From: Streptomyces echinatus
GTDB lineage: Bacteria; Actinomycetota; Actinomycetes; Streptomycetales; Streptomycetaceae
Length of the DNA: 64,000 bases
Assembly: GCF_014203595.1 (NCBI RefSeq)
Contig: NZ_JACHJK010000007.1
Location: 1-64,000, forward strand
Direction: 5' to 3'
Of the stretch, positions 50,590 through 60,106 are shown in pieces. The notes beneath the pieces were generated by a model, which saw nothing but the letters and a program-made list of their open reading frames with translations, made no database searches and had not been told where the DNA came from. The position numbers and the translations under genes were made by a program. Positions within the stretch are counted from its first letter, which is position 1. Each line of letters begins with the position of its first letter.

Positions 50590-51855
50590 CTACCGCTTGT
50601 CCGCCGGCGCCCCGGGCACTCCCTTGGGCGCCGGGGCCGGCCGGCCGGACAGGAAGGACGCCCAGCCCTGCCGGGGCGCCTCGCCCACCTCCAGGGTGCG
50701 CAGCCGGGCCAGGGTCCCCGGGTCCTGGGCGTCCAGCCAGTCGACCAGCTGGCGGAAGGAGACGCAGCGCACCTCGGGCTTGGTGCACACCTCCTTCACC
50801 ACGTCCTCGACGGCGCGCATGTAGGTGCCGCCGTTCCAGGACTCGAAGTGGTTGCCGATGATCAGGGGCGCGCGGTTGCCGTCGTAGGCGCGGTAGAAGC
50901 CCTTCAGGAGCCCGTCGCGCATCTGGCTGCCCCAGTAGTCGAACTTGTCCGGGTCGCCCTGGGTCTCGGTGCCGGACTGGTTGACCATGAAGTTGTAGTC
51001 CATGGTCAGCTGCTCATAGGTGTGCCCCGGGAAGGGCACCAGCTGCATGGACAGGTCCCACAGCCCCTCCTTCCTCTTGGGCCAGATCTGGTCGTTGACC
51101 CCGCTGGAGTCATAGCGGAAGCCCAGCTGGCGGGCGGCCTTCATGAAGTTCTTCTGCCCCTCCAGACAGGGTGTGCGGGCGCCGATCAGCTCCTTTTCGT
51201 AGTCGAAGGGCAGCGGGGCCTCGTCCTTCATCCCGGCGTTGGTCCTCCAGGACTTCACGAACTTCTTGGCCTGGGCGATCTCGCTCTTCCACTCGTCCAC
51301 CGACCAGGTGCCGACACCGCCGTCGGGCCCGCAGAAGTGACCGTTGAAGTGGGTGCCGATCTCGTTGCCCTCCAGCCAGGCCAGTCGTACCTGTTCGAGG
51401 GTGTCGGCGATGCCCTGCTCGTCGTTGAAGCCGATGTCGGAGCGGCCCGGCGCATGCTGCGGCGGCTTGTACAGGTCGCGCTTCTCCTCGGGCAGCATGT
51501 ACACGCCGCTGAGGAAGTAGGTCATGGTCGCGTTGTTCTCCTTGGCGACCTTGCGGAAGTGCGAGAACAGCTTCTGGCTGTCCTCGCCCGCGCCGTCCCA
51601 GGAGAAGACCACGAACTGCGGAGGCTTCTGACCGGGACTCAGCCTTTCAGGGCTGGGCAGATGCGGCTGGGATCCGGTGTACGCGGTGGATCCGTCGCCG
51701 ATCGGCCGGAACACACTGCCCGGCGCCGGCGCCCCCTTCCGCGGGCCGGACGCCCCTTGCTTCGCACCGCTGGAGTCGGTCGCACAGCCGGCGAGCGACG
51801 CCGCACAGGCCGCGGCGACCATGGCGCCGACGGCGATCCTCTGGGTGGCGGCCAT
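50590..51855 (-). CDS. Polysaccharide deacetylase-like lipoprotein
   Basis: 421 residues. The signal peptide and lipobox are RIAVGAMVAAACAASLAGC. The NodB-like domain begins PPQFVVFSWDGAG, where the usual TFDDG becomes SWDG, and the metal-ligand motif appears as IGTHFNGHFCG (H-x3-H). Later PFDYEKELIGARTPCLEG and GFRYDSSG fit the family barrel. It probably acts on cell-wall or surface polysaccharide, but the altered first motif makes activity uncertain. It converges on the ATPase gene with 3 bp between stops. Confidence 0.88.
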   Translation of the reverse strand: MAATQRIAVGAMVAAACAASLAGCATDSSGAKQGASGPRKGAPAPGSVFRPIGDGSTAYTGSQPHLPSPERLSPGQKPPQFVVFSWDGAGEDSQKLFSHFRKVAKENNATMTYFLSGVYMLPEEKRDLYKPPQHAPGRSDIGFNDEQGIADTLEQVRLAWLEGNEIGTHFNGHFCGPDGGVGTWSVDEWKSEIAQAKKFVKSWRTNAGMKDEAPLPFDYEKELIGARTPCLEGQKNFMKAARQLGFRYDSSGVNDQIWPKRKEGLWDLSMQLVPFPGHTYEQLTMDYNFMVNQSGTETQGDPDKFDYWGSQMRDGLLKGFYRAYDGNRAPLIIGNHFESWNGGTYMRAVEDVVKEVCTKPEVRCVSFRQLVDWLDAQDPGTLARLRTLEVGEAPRQGWASFLSGRPAPAPKGVPGAPADKR

Positions 51856-52191
51856 GTTCCGCCCACCTTCTTCCTTCTCTCAGGCACACGCTGACGAGGG
51901 CCATTTGTGGTGATTTGCCGGGCTTGGCCTGGCAGCGCCGTCAAGGTCGCACAAGATCGAGAAGGAATTAGTACGACAAGCCGATCAAATGATTAGTTCA
52001 CTCCGGCGAGCGATCTTCTGCCCCGTTTGCCCCGAAAAATCATGCTTGACCTTTACGTGGCATTACGGTTCTTTTACCGAGCGTTGCTCCATCCCGCCGC
52101 TGCACGCCGTGACCCACGGCCGCGACCGACCCCGCCCATCACGGCGGGCCCACCCAGTCCGCGACCGCGCCGCCCCGGAGGAGACGGGAAC
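51856..52191. other. AT-rich divergent promoter region
   Basis: 336 bp between divergent genes, no gene seen. The segment 51950-52075 is among the least GC-rich in the window (GAATTAGTACGACAAGCCG, CAAATGATTAGTTCAC). A TTGACC at about 52049 may be a -35 element for the transporter gene. GGAGGAG upstream of 52192 is the ribosome-binding site. Confidence 0.45.
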
Positions 52192-54537
52192 ATGCCAGCC
52201 TGCGCACCCCTTCACACCGAGCACCCCCACTCGCCGCACAGCCCCGCACCGACACGCCGCCGCCCCCGGATCGAGGGCGCCGACCTGTCCGCGGCCGTCG
52301 CGGTCTTCCTGATCGCCCTGCCCCTGTCCCTCGGCATCGCCCTGGCCACCGGCGCCCCGCTGCAGGCCGGCCTCGTCGCCGCCGCCGTCGGCGGAGTCGT
52401 CGCCGGACGGCTGGGCGGCTGCCCGCTCCAGGTCAGCGGGCCCGCCGCCGGACTCACCGTGGTCACCGCCGACCTGATCCACCGTTACGGCTGGCGGGCG
52501 ACCTGCGGTATCACGGTGCTCGCCGGTGTCGCCCAGCTCGGCCTCGGCTGCCTGCGAGTGGCGCGCGGCGCGCTCGCGGTCAGCCCGGCCGTGGTGCACG
52601 GCATGCTCGCCGGCATCGGCATCACCATCGCCGTCGCCCAGCTGCACATCGTCCTCGGCGGCAGCCCGGACAGCTCCGTCCTCGCCAACCTGCGGGATCT
52701 GCCCGCCCAGTTGGCCGGCCTGCACCCGGCGGCGGTGACGATGAGCGTGCTGACCCTGACCCTGCTGCTGGCCTGGCCGCGCCTGCCCGGGCGCGCCGGC
52801 CGGCTGCTGCGCAAGGTGCCGGCCGCCCTCGTGGCCGTGAGCGGAGCCGCCGCCACCGCGGCCCTCACCGGCCTGGCCCTGCCCCGGGTCGACCTGCCGT
52901 CCTGGCACAGCCACGCCCTGGCCGGACTCCCCGAGGGACCGGTGCTCGGTGTGGCGGCCGCCGTGCTCACCACCACCCTGGTGTGCAGCGTGCAGTCGCT
53001 GCTCGGGGCGGTGGCCGTGGACAAACTGGTCGCCTCCCGTCCCGGGCCCCAGTCCCGTGTCGGCCGCTCCGACCTGGACCGGGAACTGCTCGGCCAGGGC
53101 GCCGCCAACATCGTCTCGGGAGCCCTCGGCGGGCTGCCGGTCGCGGGAGTGGCGGTGCGCAGTACCGCGAACGTGAAATCAGGGGCGGTCAGCCGGAACT
53201 CCACGATGCTGCACGGCGTTCTCGTAGTAGTCGCCGCGCTGCTGATGGTCCCGGTCCTGGAGGAGATCCCGCTCGCCTCCCTCGCCGCACTGGTGATGGC
53301 CGTCGGCATCCAGATGGTGTCCCTGCACCACATCCGCACGGTGACGCGCCACCGCGAAGTGCCGGTCTACGCCGCGACCGCACTCGGTGTGGTGTTCCTC
53401 GGCGTCCTGCAGGGCGTGTGCCTCGGAGTCGCCGTGGCCGTCGCCATCGCCCTGCACCGCCTCGCCCACACCCGCATCACCCACACCGAGAAGGAAGGAG
53501 TCCATCACGTACGGGTCCGCGGCCAGCTGACCTTCCTCGCCGTGCCCCGGCTCAGCAGAGCACTGCATCTCGTACCCCAAGGCACCCACGCCGTCGTGGA
53601 GTTGGACGGTTCGTTCATGGACCACGCGGCGTACGAGTCGCTGCAGGACTGGCGCGGTGCCCACCTCGCACGGGGTGGAACGGCCGAGCTGACGGGCCGG
53701 CGCGACGGAATCCGGACCGCCGGGCAGGCCCCGCCCGCCGAGTGCCGGTGCCACCCCTGGACCCCCTGGCGCAACCATCAGTCCTGCTTCGCCGGTGCCC
53801 CCGCCGCCCCGGCCGGGCGGGAGGCGGGCCGGGAACTGGCCCGTGGCATCAGCTCGTTCCAGCGGAACACCGCGCCGCTGGTGCGCGACGAGCTGGCGCG
53901 GCTCGCCCGGGAGGGCCAGCGACCCGCCCAGCTGTTCCTCACCTGCGCCGACTCCCGGCTCGTCACGTCGATGATCACAGCCAGTGGTCCCGGCGACCTG
54001 TTCGTCGTCCGCAACGTCGGCAACCTGGTGCCGCCGCCGGGCGAGGAGCACGGTGACGACTCGGTGGCCGCCGCCATCGAGTACGCGGTGGACGTGCTCG
54101 GGGTGCGCTCGATCACGGTGTGCGGGCACTCCGGGTGCGGGGCGATGCAGGCGCTGCTCACCACCGGGCCCGATGACCGGAGCACTCCGCTGCGGCGGTG
54201 GCTGCGGCACGGGCTGCCGAGTCTGACCCGGATGGCCGGAGACCTGCGCGGCCGGCCCCGGCTGGCCGGGCGGGCCCCCGTTGACGCGGTGGAGCTGCTG
54301 TGCCTGACCAATGTCGTCCAGCAGCTGGCGCACCTGCGGGCGCACGAGCCGGTCGCCCGGGCGCTGGCCAGGGGAGAGCTGGAGCTGCACGGCATGTACT
54401 TCCACGTGGGCGAGGCCCAGGCGTACCTGCTCGCGGGACCGGAGGGAGGAACGGTGTTCGAGGACGTCGCGGAAGGCGTCCGCCGAGGTGAGGAGGCATG
54501 CGGCCCGGCACGACCCAGGAGCCGGGGACAGGTCTAA
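52192..54537 (+). CDS. SulP-type anion transporter fused to beta-carbonic anhydrase
   Basis: 781 residues. Residues 25-430 form the SulP membrane domain with 11-12 helices (ALPLSLGIALATGAPLQAGLVAAAVGG), followed by a short STAS domain (VRGQLTFLAVPRLSRAL, VVELDGSFMD). Residues 540-760 are a beta-carbonic anhydrase with zinc ligands Cys585, His646 and Cys649 (TCADSR, GHSGCGAM) and the Asp587-Arg589 dyad. It probably imports bicarbonate and interconverts it with CO2 at the membrane. M. tuberculosis Rv3273 is a known similar fusion. The ATG at 52192 has GGAGGAG upstream. Confidence 0.93.
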   Translation: MPACAPLHTEHPHSPHSPAPTRRRPRIEGADLSAAVAVFLIALPLSLGIALATGAPLQAGLVAAAVGGVVAGRLGGCPLQVSGPAAGLTVVTADLIHRYGWRATCGITVLAGVAQLGLGCLRVARGALAVSPAVVHGMLAGIGITIAVAQLHIVLGGSPDSSVLANLRDLPAQLAGLHPAAVTMSVLTLTLLLAWPRLPGRAGRLLRKVPAALVAVSGAAATAALTGLALPRVDLPSWHSHALAGLPEGPVLGVAAAVLTTTLVCSVQSLLGAVAVDKLVASRPGPQSRVGRSDLDRELLGQGAANIVSGALGGLPVAGVAVRSTANVKSGAVSRNSTMLHGVLVVVAALLMVPVLEEIPLASLAALVMAVGIQMVSLHHIRTVTRHREVPVYAATALGVVFLGVLQGVCLGVAVAVAIALHRLAHTRITHTEKEGVHHVRVRGQLTFLAVPRLSRALHLVPQGTHAVVELDGSFMDHAAYESLQDWRGAHLARGGTAELTGRRDGIRTAGQAPPAECRCHPWTPWRNHQSCFAGAPAAPAGREAGRELARGISSFQRNTAPLVRDELARLAREGQRPAQLFLTCADSRLVTSMITASGPGDLFVVRNVGNLVPPPGEEHGDDSVAAAIEYAVDVLGVRSITVCGHSGCGAMQALLTTGPDDRSTPLRRWLRHGLPSLTRMAGDLRGRPRLAGRAPVDAVELLCLTNVVQQLAHLRAHEPVARALARGELELHGMYFHVGEAQAYLLAGPEGGTVFEDVAEGVRRGEEACGPARPRSRGQV

Positions 54538-54629
54538 ACCAATTTTTCCGTCGACCCTTGTCATCGGACCCCCGCGTCTGATGAGCTGTGGCCTGGGACA
54601 CAACGGACACCCTTCGAAAGGGAGATGTC

Positions 54630-56585
54630 GTGAGCAACGAAAGCCTGGCCAACCTGCTGAAGGAAGAGCGCAGGTTCGCGCCGCCCGCCGACCTGGCCGC
54701 GCACGCCAACGTCACCGCGGAGGCGTACGAGCAGGCCAAGGCTGACAGGCTCGGCTTCTGGGCCGAGCAGGCCCGTCGGCTGACCTGGGCCAAGGAACCG
54801 ACCGAGACGCTGGACTGGTCCAACCCGCCGTTCGCGAAGTGGTTCAAGGACGGCGAGCTGAACGCCGCGTACAACTGCGTGGACCGGCATGTGGAGGCGG
54901 GCCATGGGGACCGTGTCGCCATCCACTTCGAGGGTGAGCCCGGCGACAGCCGCGCGATCACCTACGCGGAGCTGAAGGACGAGGTCTCCCGGGCCGCCAA
55001 CGCCCTGCTGGAGCTGGGCGTGCGCAAGGGCGACCGGGTCGCCATCTACATGCCGATGATCCCGGAGACCGCGATCGCGATGCTGGCCTCGGCCCGTATC
55101 GGCGCGGCGCACTCGGTCGTCTTCGGCGGATTCTCCGCGGACGCTCTCGCGACCCGGATCCAGGACGCGGCCGCCAAGGTCGTCATCACCGCCGACGGCG
55201 GCTACCGGCGCGGCAAGCCGTCCGCGCTCAAGCCGGCCGTCGACGAGGCGGTCGAGAAGGCGGGCGGTGTCGAGCACGTGCTCGTGGTGCGCCGTACCGG
55301 GCAGGAGGTGGTCTGGAACGGCGAGCGGGACGTGTGGTGGCACGAGCTGGTGGGCCGGCAGTCGGCCGAGCACACCCCGGAGGCGTTCGACGCGGAGCAC
55401 CCGCTGTTCATCCTCTACACCTCCGGTACGACGGGGAAGCCGAAGGGCATCCTGCACACCTCCGGCGGCTACCTCACCCAGACGGCCTACACCCACTGGG
55501 CGGTGTTCGACCTCAAGCCGGAGACGGACGTGTACTGGTGCACGGCCGACGTCGGCTGGGTGACCGGGCACTCGTACATCGTGTACGGCCCGCTGGCCAA
55601 CGGCGCCACGCAGGTGATGTACGAGGGCACGCCGGACACCCCGCACCAGGGCCGGTTCTGGGAGATCGTGCAGAAGTACAAGGTCACGATCCTCTACACC
55701 GCGCCCACCGCGATCCGGACGTTCATGAAGTGGGGCGACGACATCCCCGCCAAGTTCGATCTGAGCAGCCTGCGGGTCCTGGGGTCGGTCGGTGAGCCCA
55801 TCAACCCCGAGGCCTGGGTCTGGTACCGCAAGCACATCGGGGCCGACGCCACGCCCGTCGTGGACACATGGTGGCAGACCGAGACCGGCGCCATGATGAT
55901 CACGCCGCTGCCCGGGGTCACCGAGGCCAAGCCCGGTTCGGCGCAGCGGCCGCTGCCCGGCATCAGCGCGACCGTCGTCGACGACGAGGCGAACGAGGTG
56001 CCCGACGGCGGCGGCGGTTACCTGGTGCTCACCGAGCCGTGGCCGTCGATGCTGCGCACCATCTGGGGCGACGACCAGCGGTTCCTCGACACCTACTGGT
56101 CCCGCTTCGAGGGCAAGTACTTCGCCGGGGACGGGGCGAAGAAGGACGACGACGGCGACATCTGGCTGCTGGGCCGGGTGGACGACGTGATGCTCGTCTC
56201 CGGGCACAACATCTCCACCACCGAGGTGGAGTCCGCGCTCGTCTCGCACCCGTCGGTCGCCGAGGCCGCCGTCGTGGGCGCCGCGGACGAGACCACCGGC
56301 CAGGCCATCGTCGCGTTCGTGATCCTGCGCGGCACGGTCTCGGAGACCGACCAGCTCGTCGGTGAGCTGCGCAACCACGTCGGTGCCACGCTCGGTCCGA
56401 TCGCCAAGCCCAAGCGGATCCTGCCGGTCGCGGAGCTGCCCAAGACCCGCTCCGGCAAGATCATGCGGCGCCTGCTGCGGGACGTCGCGGAGAACAGGGA
56501 GCTGGGCGATGTCACCACCCTGACCGACAGTACGGTCATGTCGCTCATCCAGGACAAACTGCCCTCTGCGCCCAGCGAGGACTGA
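54630..56585 (+). CDS. acs: Acetyl-CoA synthetase
   Basis: 651-residue ANL enzyme that makes acetyl-CoA from acetate, ATP and CoA. The P-loop is [21 protein letters not shown], the acetate pocket includes [14 protein letters not shown]5 is [10 protein letters not shown], the hinge is [23 protein letters not shown] and Lys610 in [10 protein letters not shown] is the site usually controlled by acetylation. The GTG at 54630 has AAAGGGAG upstream. Confidence 0.96.
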   Translation: MSNESLANLLKEERRFAPPADLAAHANVTAEAYEQAKADRLGFWAEQARRLTWAKEPTETLDWSNPPFAKWFKDGELNAAYNCVDRHVEAGHGDRVAIHFEGEPGDSRAITYAELKDEVSRAANALLELGVRKGDRVAIYMPMIPETAIAMLASARIGAAHSVVFGGFSADALATRIQDAAAKVVITADGGYRRGKPSALKPAVDEAVEKAGGVEHVLVVRRTGQEVVWNGERDVWWHELVGRQSAEHTPEAFDAEHPLFILYTSGTTGKPKGILHTSGGYLTQTAYTHWAVFDLKPETDVYWCTADVGWVTGHSYIVYGPLANGATQVMYEGTPDTPHQGRFWEIVQKYKVTILYTAPTAIRTFMKWGDDIPAKFDLSSLRVLGSVGEPINPEAWVWYRKHIGADATPVVDTWWQTETGAMMITPLPGVTEAKPGSAQRPLPGISATVVDDEANEVPDGGGGYLVLTEPWPSMLRTIWGDDQRFLDTYWSRFEGKYFAGDGAKKDDDGDIWLLGRVDDVMLVSGHNISTTEVESALVSHPSVAEAAVVGAADETTGQAIVAFVILRGTVSETDQLVGELRNHVGATLGPIAKPKRILPVAELPKTRSGKIMRRLLRDVAENRELGDVTTLTDSTVMSLIQDKLPSAPSED

Positions 56586-56615
56586 GCGCACCCGGAGGCG
56601 TGAACGGCACCCCGG

Positions 56616-56649
56616 GGGGCACTCGGCCGGCGAACGTGCCGGGTGCCCC
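56616..56649 (+). terminator. Terminator downstream of acs
   Basis: A 12-bp stem with one G-T pair (GGGGCACTCGGC at 56616-56627 with GCCGGGTGCCCC at 56638-56649) and a 10-nt loop, 31 bp past the acs stop. Confidence 0.75.
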
Positions 56650-56789
56650 GCGGGTGACTAACGTAAAGATCACCGGACCCGGCACGCCCCACGTTAGGTA
56701 AACTAAACAAAGTGCCGCAGGAGCGGCACGCCAGGTGCGCCGGGAAGTCTGGTCGGCATGTGCGTCCCGCCTGCCCCCGGAGGTCTCCC

Positions 56790-58226
56790 GTGACCGCGCC
56801 CCGCACCACCCCCCGCAAGGTCCTCGGCCGGCTGTCCCTGCCCGAGCGGACCTTCGTCGCGAACGCGCTGCGCACCGAGACCGTGGGCGGCACCCTGCTG
56901 CTCCTGGCCGCCGTCGCGGCGCTGCTGTGGGCGAACATCCCCGCCCTGCGCGACAGCTACACGAGCGTCGGCCACTTCCACCTCGGCCCCGGCGCCCTCG
57001 GCCTGCATCTCTCCGTGGCCCACTGGGCCGCCGACGGACTGCTCGCCGTGTTCTTCTTCGTCGCCGGCATCGAGCTCAAGCGTGAGCTGGTCGCAGGCGA
57101 CCTGCGCGACCCCCGGGCGGCCGTGCTGCCGGTCGTGGCGGCGCTGTGCGGGATGGCCGTACCGGCGCTCGTCTACACGCTCACCGCCCTCGCCGGGCAC
57201 GGCTCTCCGCAGGGCTGGGCGGTGCCCACCGCCACCGACATCGCCTTCGCCCTCGCCGTCCTCGCGGTCATCGGCACCTCACTGCCCAGCGCCCTGCGCG
57301 CCTTCCTGCTCACGCTCGCGGTCGTCGACGACCTCTTCGCGATCCTGATCATCGCGGTCTTCTTCACGGACCGGCTGAACTTCGCCGCCCTCGGCGGGGC
57401 CGCCGCCGGCCTCGCCGTGTTCTGGCTGCTGCTGCGCAAGGGCGTGCGCGGCTGGTACGTGTACGTGCCGCTCGCCCTCGTCGTCTGGGCACTGATGTAC
57501 AACAGCGGCGTGCACGCCACCATCGCCGGCGTGGCGATGGGCCTGATGCTGCGCTGCACCCCCCGAGAAGGTGAGCGGCACTCCCCGGCCGAACACGTCG
57601 AGCATCTGGTGCGGCCCCTGTCGGCCGGGCTGGCCGTCCCGCTGTTCGCGCTGTTCAGCGCCGGTGTGCCGATATCCGGCCGGGCGCTCGGCGACGTGTT
57701 CGCCAGGCCCGAGACGCTCGGCGTCGTGCTCGGCCTGGTCGTGGGCAAGGCGGTCGGCATCTTCGGCGGCACGTGGCTGACCGCCCGCTTCACCCGCGCC
57801 CAGCTCAGCACGGAGCTGGCCTGGGCCGACGTCTTCGCCGTGGCCTCGCTCTCCGGGATCGGTTTCACGGTCTCGCTGCTCATCGGTGAGCTGGCCTTCG
57901 AGGGCGACGCCGTGCTCACGGACGAGGTGAAGGCGGCCGTCCTCACCGGATCGCTGATCGCGGCGGTGTGCGCGACGGTGCTGCTGAAGCTGCGCAATGC
58001 CCGGTACCGCGGGCTGTGCGAGGACGAGGAGCGCGACGAGGACCTCGACGGCATCCCGGACGTCTACGAGCAGGACGACCCGGCGTACCACCTCCGCATG
58101 GCCGCGATCCACGAGCGCAAAGCCGCCGAACACCGGCGTCTGGCGGCCGAGCGGGCGGCCGAGGCACGCCACGGGCTTGCCGAAGTACCGGGCGGGGCAG
58201 GCGAGGAGAGCGGCGGTCCGGCATGA
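56790..58226 (+). CDS. nhaA: NhaA-type Na+/H+ antiporter with a charged tail
   Basis: 478 residues. About 12 membrane helices contain the NhaA signatures FFFVAGIELKRELVAGDLRDPR, PTATDIAFALAVLAVIG and the ion-binding LAVVDDLFAILIIAVFF (paired Asp), with VFAVASLSGIGFTVSLLIGELAF near the end. It exports sodium in exchange for protons. A 70-residue cytoplasmic tail contains DEDLDGIPDVYEQDD and a helical AIHERKAAEHRRLAAERAAEAR. The GTG at 56790 has GGAGG upstream. Confidence 0.95.
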   Translation: MTAPRTTPRKVLGRLSLPERTFVANALRTETVGGTLLLLAAVAALLWANIPALRDSYTSVGHFHLGPGALGLHLSVAHWAADGLLAVFFFVAGIELKRELVAGDLRDPRAAVLPVVAALCGMAVPALVYTLTALAGHGSPQGWAVPTATDIAFALAVLAVIGTSLPSALRAFLLTLAVVDDLFAILIIAVFFTDRLNFAALGGAAAGLAVFWLLLRKGVRGWYVYVPLALVVWALMYNSGVHATIAGVAMGLMLRCTPREGERHSPAEHVEHLVRPLSAGLAVPLFALFSAGVPISGRALGDVFARPETLGVVLGLVVGKAVGIFGGTWLTARFTRAQLSTELAWADVFAVASLSGIGFTVSLLIGELAFEGDAVLTDEVKAAVLTGSLIAAVCATVLLKLRNARYRGLCEDEERDEDLDGIPDVYEQDDPAYHLRMAAIHERKAAEHRRLAAERAAEARHGLAEVPGGAGEESGGPA

Positions 58227-58351
58227 TCTGACGAGACGGTACAAAACAAGACGGCCGCACACGCACGACGGCTACCCGGATGGCCGTACGGAACCGACGG
58301 CCGTTCCACACAGCGCATGTGCGGCACGAGAGACCTCTGAGGGAGAACGCG

Positions 58352-58840
58352 ATGAGCGCACCCGACGGCAGCCCGGTCGGCGCCGAACGCAGCATCGGCC
58401 AGCTGTTCGCCTCGGCGACGACCGATTTGTCGGCGCTGGTGCACGACGAGATCGCCCTGGCCAAGGCCCAGCTGAAGCAGGACGTGAAGAAGGGCGCGGT
58501 GAGCGGTGGCGCCTTCTCGGTCGCCGGCGCGGTGCTGGTCTTCTCCCTGCCGATGCTCAACTTCGCCCTGGCGTACGGCATCAGGACCTGGAGCGGCTGG
58601 AACCTGGCCGTCTGCTTCCTGCTGTCCTTCGCGGCCAACGTGCTCATCGCCGGCTTCCTCGCGCTCATCGGCGTGGTGTTCGCGAAGAAGGCCAAGAAGA
58701 GCCAGGGCCCGCAGAAGGTGGCCGCCTCGATGAAGGAGACGGCGGGCGTCCTGCAGAACGCCAAGCCGCACCCGCGCCCGGAACTGCCCGAGGACCGGGC
58801 GCCCGCGGCCATCAAGGCTGTGGCACGCTCGTCGTCATGA
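58352..58840 (+). CDS. Phage holin family protein (actinobacterial Phage_holin_3_6)
   Basis: 162 residues. An amphipathic N-terminal helix (GQLFASATTDLSALVHDEIALAKAQLKQDVKK) is followed by two membrane helices (AFSVAGAVLVFSLPMLNFALAYGI, LAVCFLLSFAANVLIAGFLALIGVVFAKKAKK) and a Pro-rich tail. Despite the family name these are chromosomal membrane proteins of unknown role. The ATG at 58352 has GAGGGAGA upstream. Its stop overlaps the next gene's start (ATGA). Confidence 0.9.
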   Translation: MSAPDGSPVGAERSIGQLFASATTDLSALVHDEIALAKAQLKQDVKKGAVSGGAFSVAGAVLVFSLPMLNFALAYGIRTWSGWNLAVCFLLSFAANVLIAGFLALIGVVFAKKAKKSQGPQKVAASMKETAGVLQNAKPHPRPELPEDRAPAAIKAVARSSS

Positions 58841-59772
58841 CGGACCCCGCCGCCCTCTCACCCGTGCGGATCGACCTCCCGGACGGGAGGCAGGTCACCC
58901 ACCGGGATGTCGCCGCCAACGGCGCCCGCTTCCACATCGCCGAGCTGGGCGACGGCCCCCTGGTGCTGCTCCTGCACGGCTTCCCGCAGTTCTGGTGGAC
59001 GTGGCGGCACCAGCTGGCCGCGCTCGCGGACGCGGGCTACCGGGCGGTGGCGATGGACCTGCGGGGCGTCGGCGGCAGCGACCGCACGCCCCGCGGGTAC
59101 GACCCCGCCAACCTGGCCCTGGACGTCACCGGGGTGATCCGCTCGCTCGGCGAACCGGACGCCGCGCTGGTCGGCCACGACCTCGGCGGCTATCTGGCGT
59201 GGACGGCGGCGGCCATGCGGCCCAAGCTCGTGCGGCGCCTCGCCGTGGTGTCCATGCCGCATCCGCGGCGCTGGCGCGCGGCCATGCTGCGGGACGCCCG
59301 GCAGACGGCCGCCAACTCCTACATCTGGGGGTTCCAGCGGCCGTGGCTCCCGGAGCGTCAACTCACCGCGGACGAGGGCGCGCTGGTGGGCCGGCTGATC
59401 CGGGACTGGTCCGGGCCGCGGCTACCCGAGGACGCGGCCGTGGAGACGTACCGGCGGGCCATGTGCATCCCCTCCACCGCGCACTGCTCGATCGAGCCGT
59501 ACCGCTGGCTGGTGCGCTCGCTGGCCCGCCCGGACGGCGTGCAGTTCTACCGCCGGATGAAACGGCCGGTGCGCGTGCCGACGCTGCATCTGCACGGCTC
59601 GCTGGATCCGGTGACCCGCACGCGCAGCACGGCCGGTTCGGGCGAGTACGTCGAAGCGCCGTACCGCTGGCGGCTGTTCGACGGCCTCGGCCACTTCCCC
59701 CACGAGGAGGACCCGGCGGCCTTCTCCACCGAACTGGTCAACTGGCTCAAGGATCCCGAGCCCGACCGGTGA
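58837..59772 (+). CDS. Alpha/beta-fold hydrolase, epoxide hydrolase-like
   Basis: 311 residues. The oxyanion motif is LLLHGFPQFWWTWRHQ, the nucleophile elbow is LVGHDLGGYLAW (Asp), and His comes from DGLGHFPHEED. An Asp nucleophile with HGxP fits epoxide hydrolases or haloacid-type dehalogenases; the cap region has EPYRWLVRSLARPDG. It is translationally coupled to the holin-like gene. M. tuberculosis has an epoxide hydrolase gene (ephE) at the matching place near marP. Confidence 0.9.
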   Translation: MTDPAALSPVRIDLPDGRQVTHRDVAANGARFHIAELGDGPLVLLLHGFPQFWWTWRHQLAALADAGYRAVAMDLRGVGGSDRTPRGYDPANLALDVTGVIRSLGEPDAALVGHDLGGYLAWTAAAMRPKLVRRLAVVSMPHPRRWRAAMLRDARQTAANSYIWGFQRPWLPERQLTADEGALVGRLIRDWSGPRLPEDAAVETYRRAMCIPSTAHCSIEPYRWLVRSLARPDGVQFYRRMKRPVRVPTLHLHGSLDPVTRTRSTAGSGEYVEAPYRWRLFDGLGHFPHEEDPAAFSTELVNWLKDPEPDR

Positions 59773-59911
59773 CCGTTCTGTGAGCAATTGGATGCGCGGA
59801 GTATCCGTATCGTGAACAGATGTCCCCCGAACGGCCACATGCCTGCCGCATAGGCCAATTGGGCGGCGCGGAGGCGGTTATCGACCTTCGGGCGGGGGCA
59901 CACGTCGGGGT

Positions 59912-60091
59912 ATGGGCTGGACGCACGACTACAGTGACGCACCCCGCAACCGCCGCTCGGCCGCTGGCCTGAGCATGCCTCAGCGAGGCACCCCGCAACT
60001 CGCGGATGGCGACCTCCGGGTGGGAATTCCGCGTATCCTCCGCCGCCGGGCCCGCTGGGTCTCGGTGCGCCTGCGTCACCCGCGGGCCTGA
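59912..60091 (+). CDS. Possible small basic protein of 59 residues
   Basis: Reads MGWTHDYSDAPRNRRSAAGL, then SMPQRGTPQLADGD and a basic end (GIPRILRRRARWVSVRLRHP, RA), stopping at 60091. CGGGGT lies just before the ATG. About 81 percent of its third codon positions are G or C, plausible for coding but below its neighbours. It lies between the convergent hydrolase and marP genes in a 334-bp gap. No function known. Confidence 0.45.
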   Translation: MGWTHDYSDAPRNRRSAAGLSMPQRGTPQLADGDLRVGIPRILRRRARWVSVRLRHPRA

Positions 60092-60106
60092 CGCCGCCGC
60101 GCCGTC

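Noticed and set aside
56692-56711. TTAGGTAAACTAAAC as an iron-regulator (DtxR/IdeR) box before nhaA
   Set aside because: Only about half of the 19-bp consensus matches and no iron-related gene is nearby.
58352-58840. Prophage remnant inferred from the holin-family protein
   Set aside because: No other phage genes, no integrase or attachment repeats; this family is a common chromosomal membrane protein in actinobacteria.
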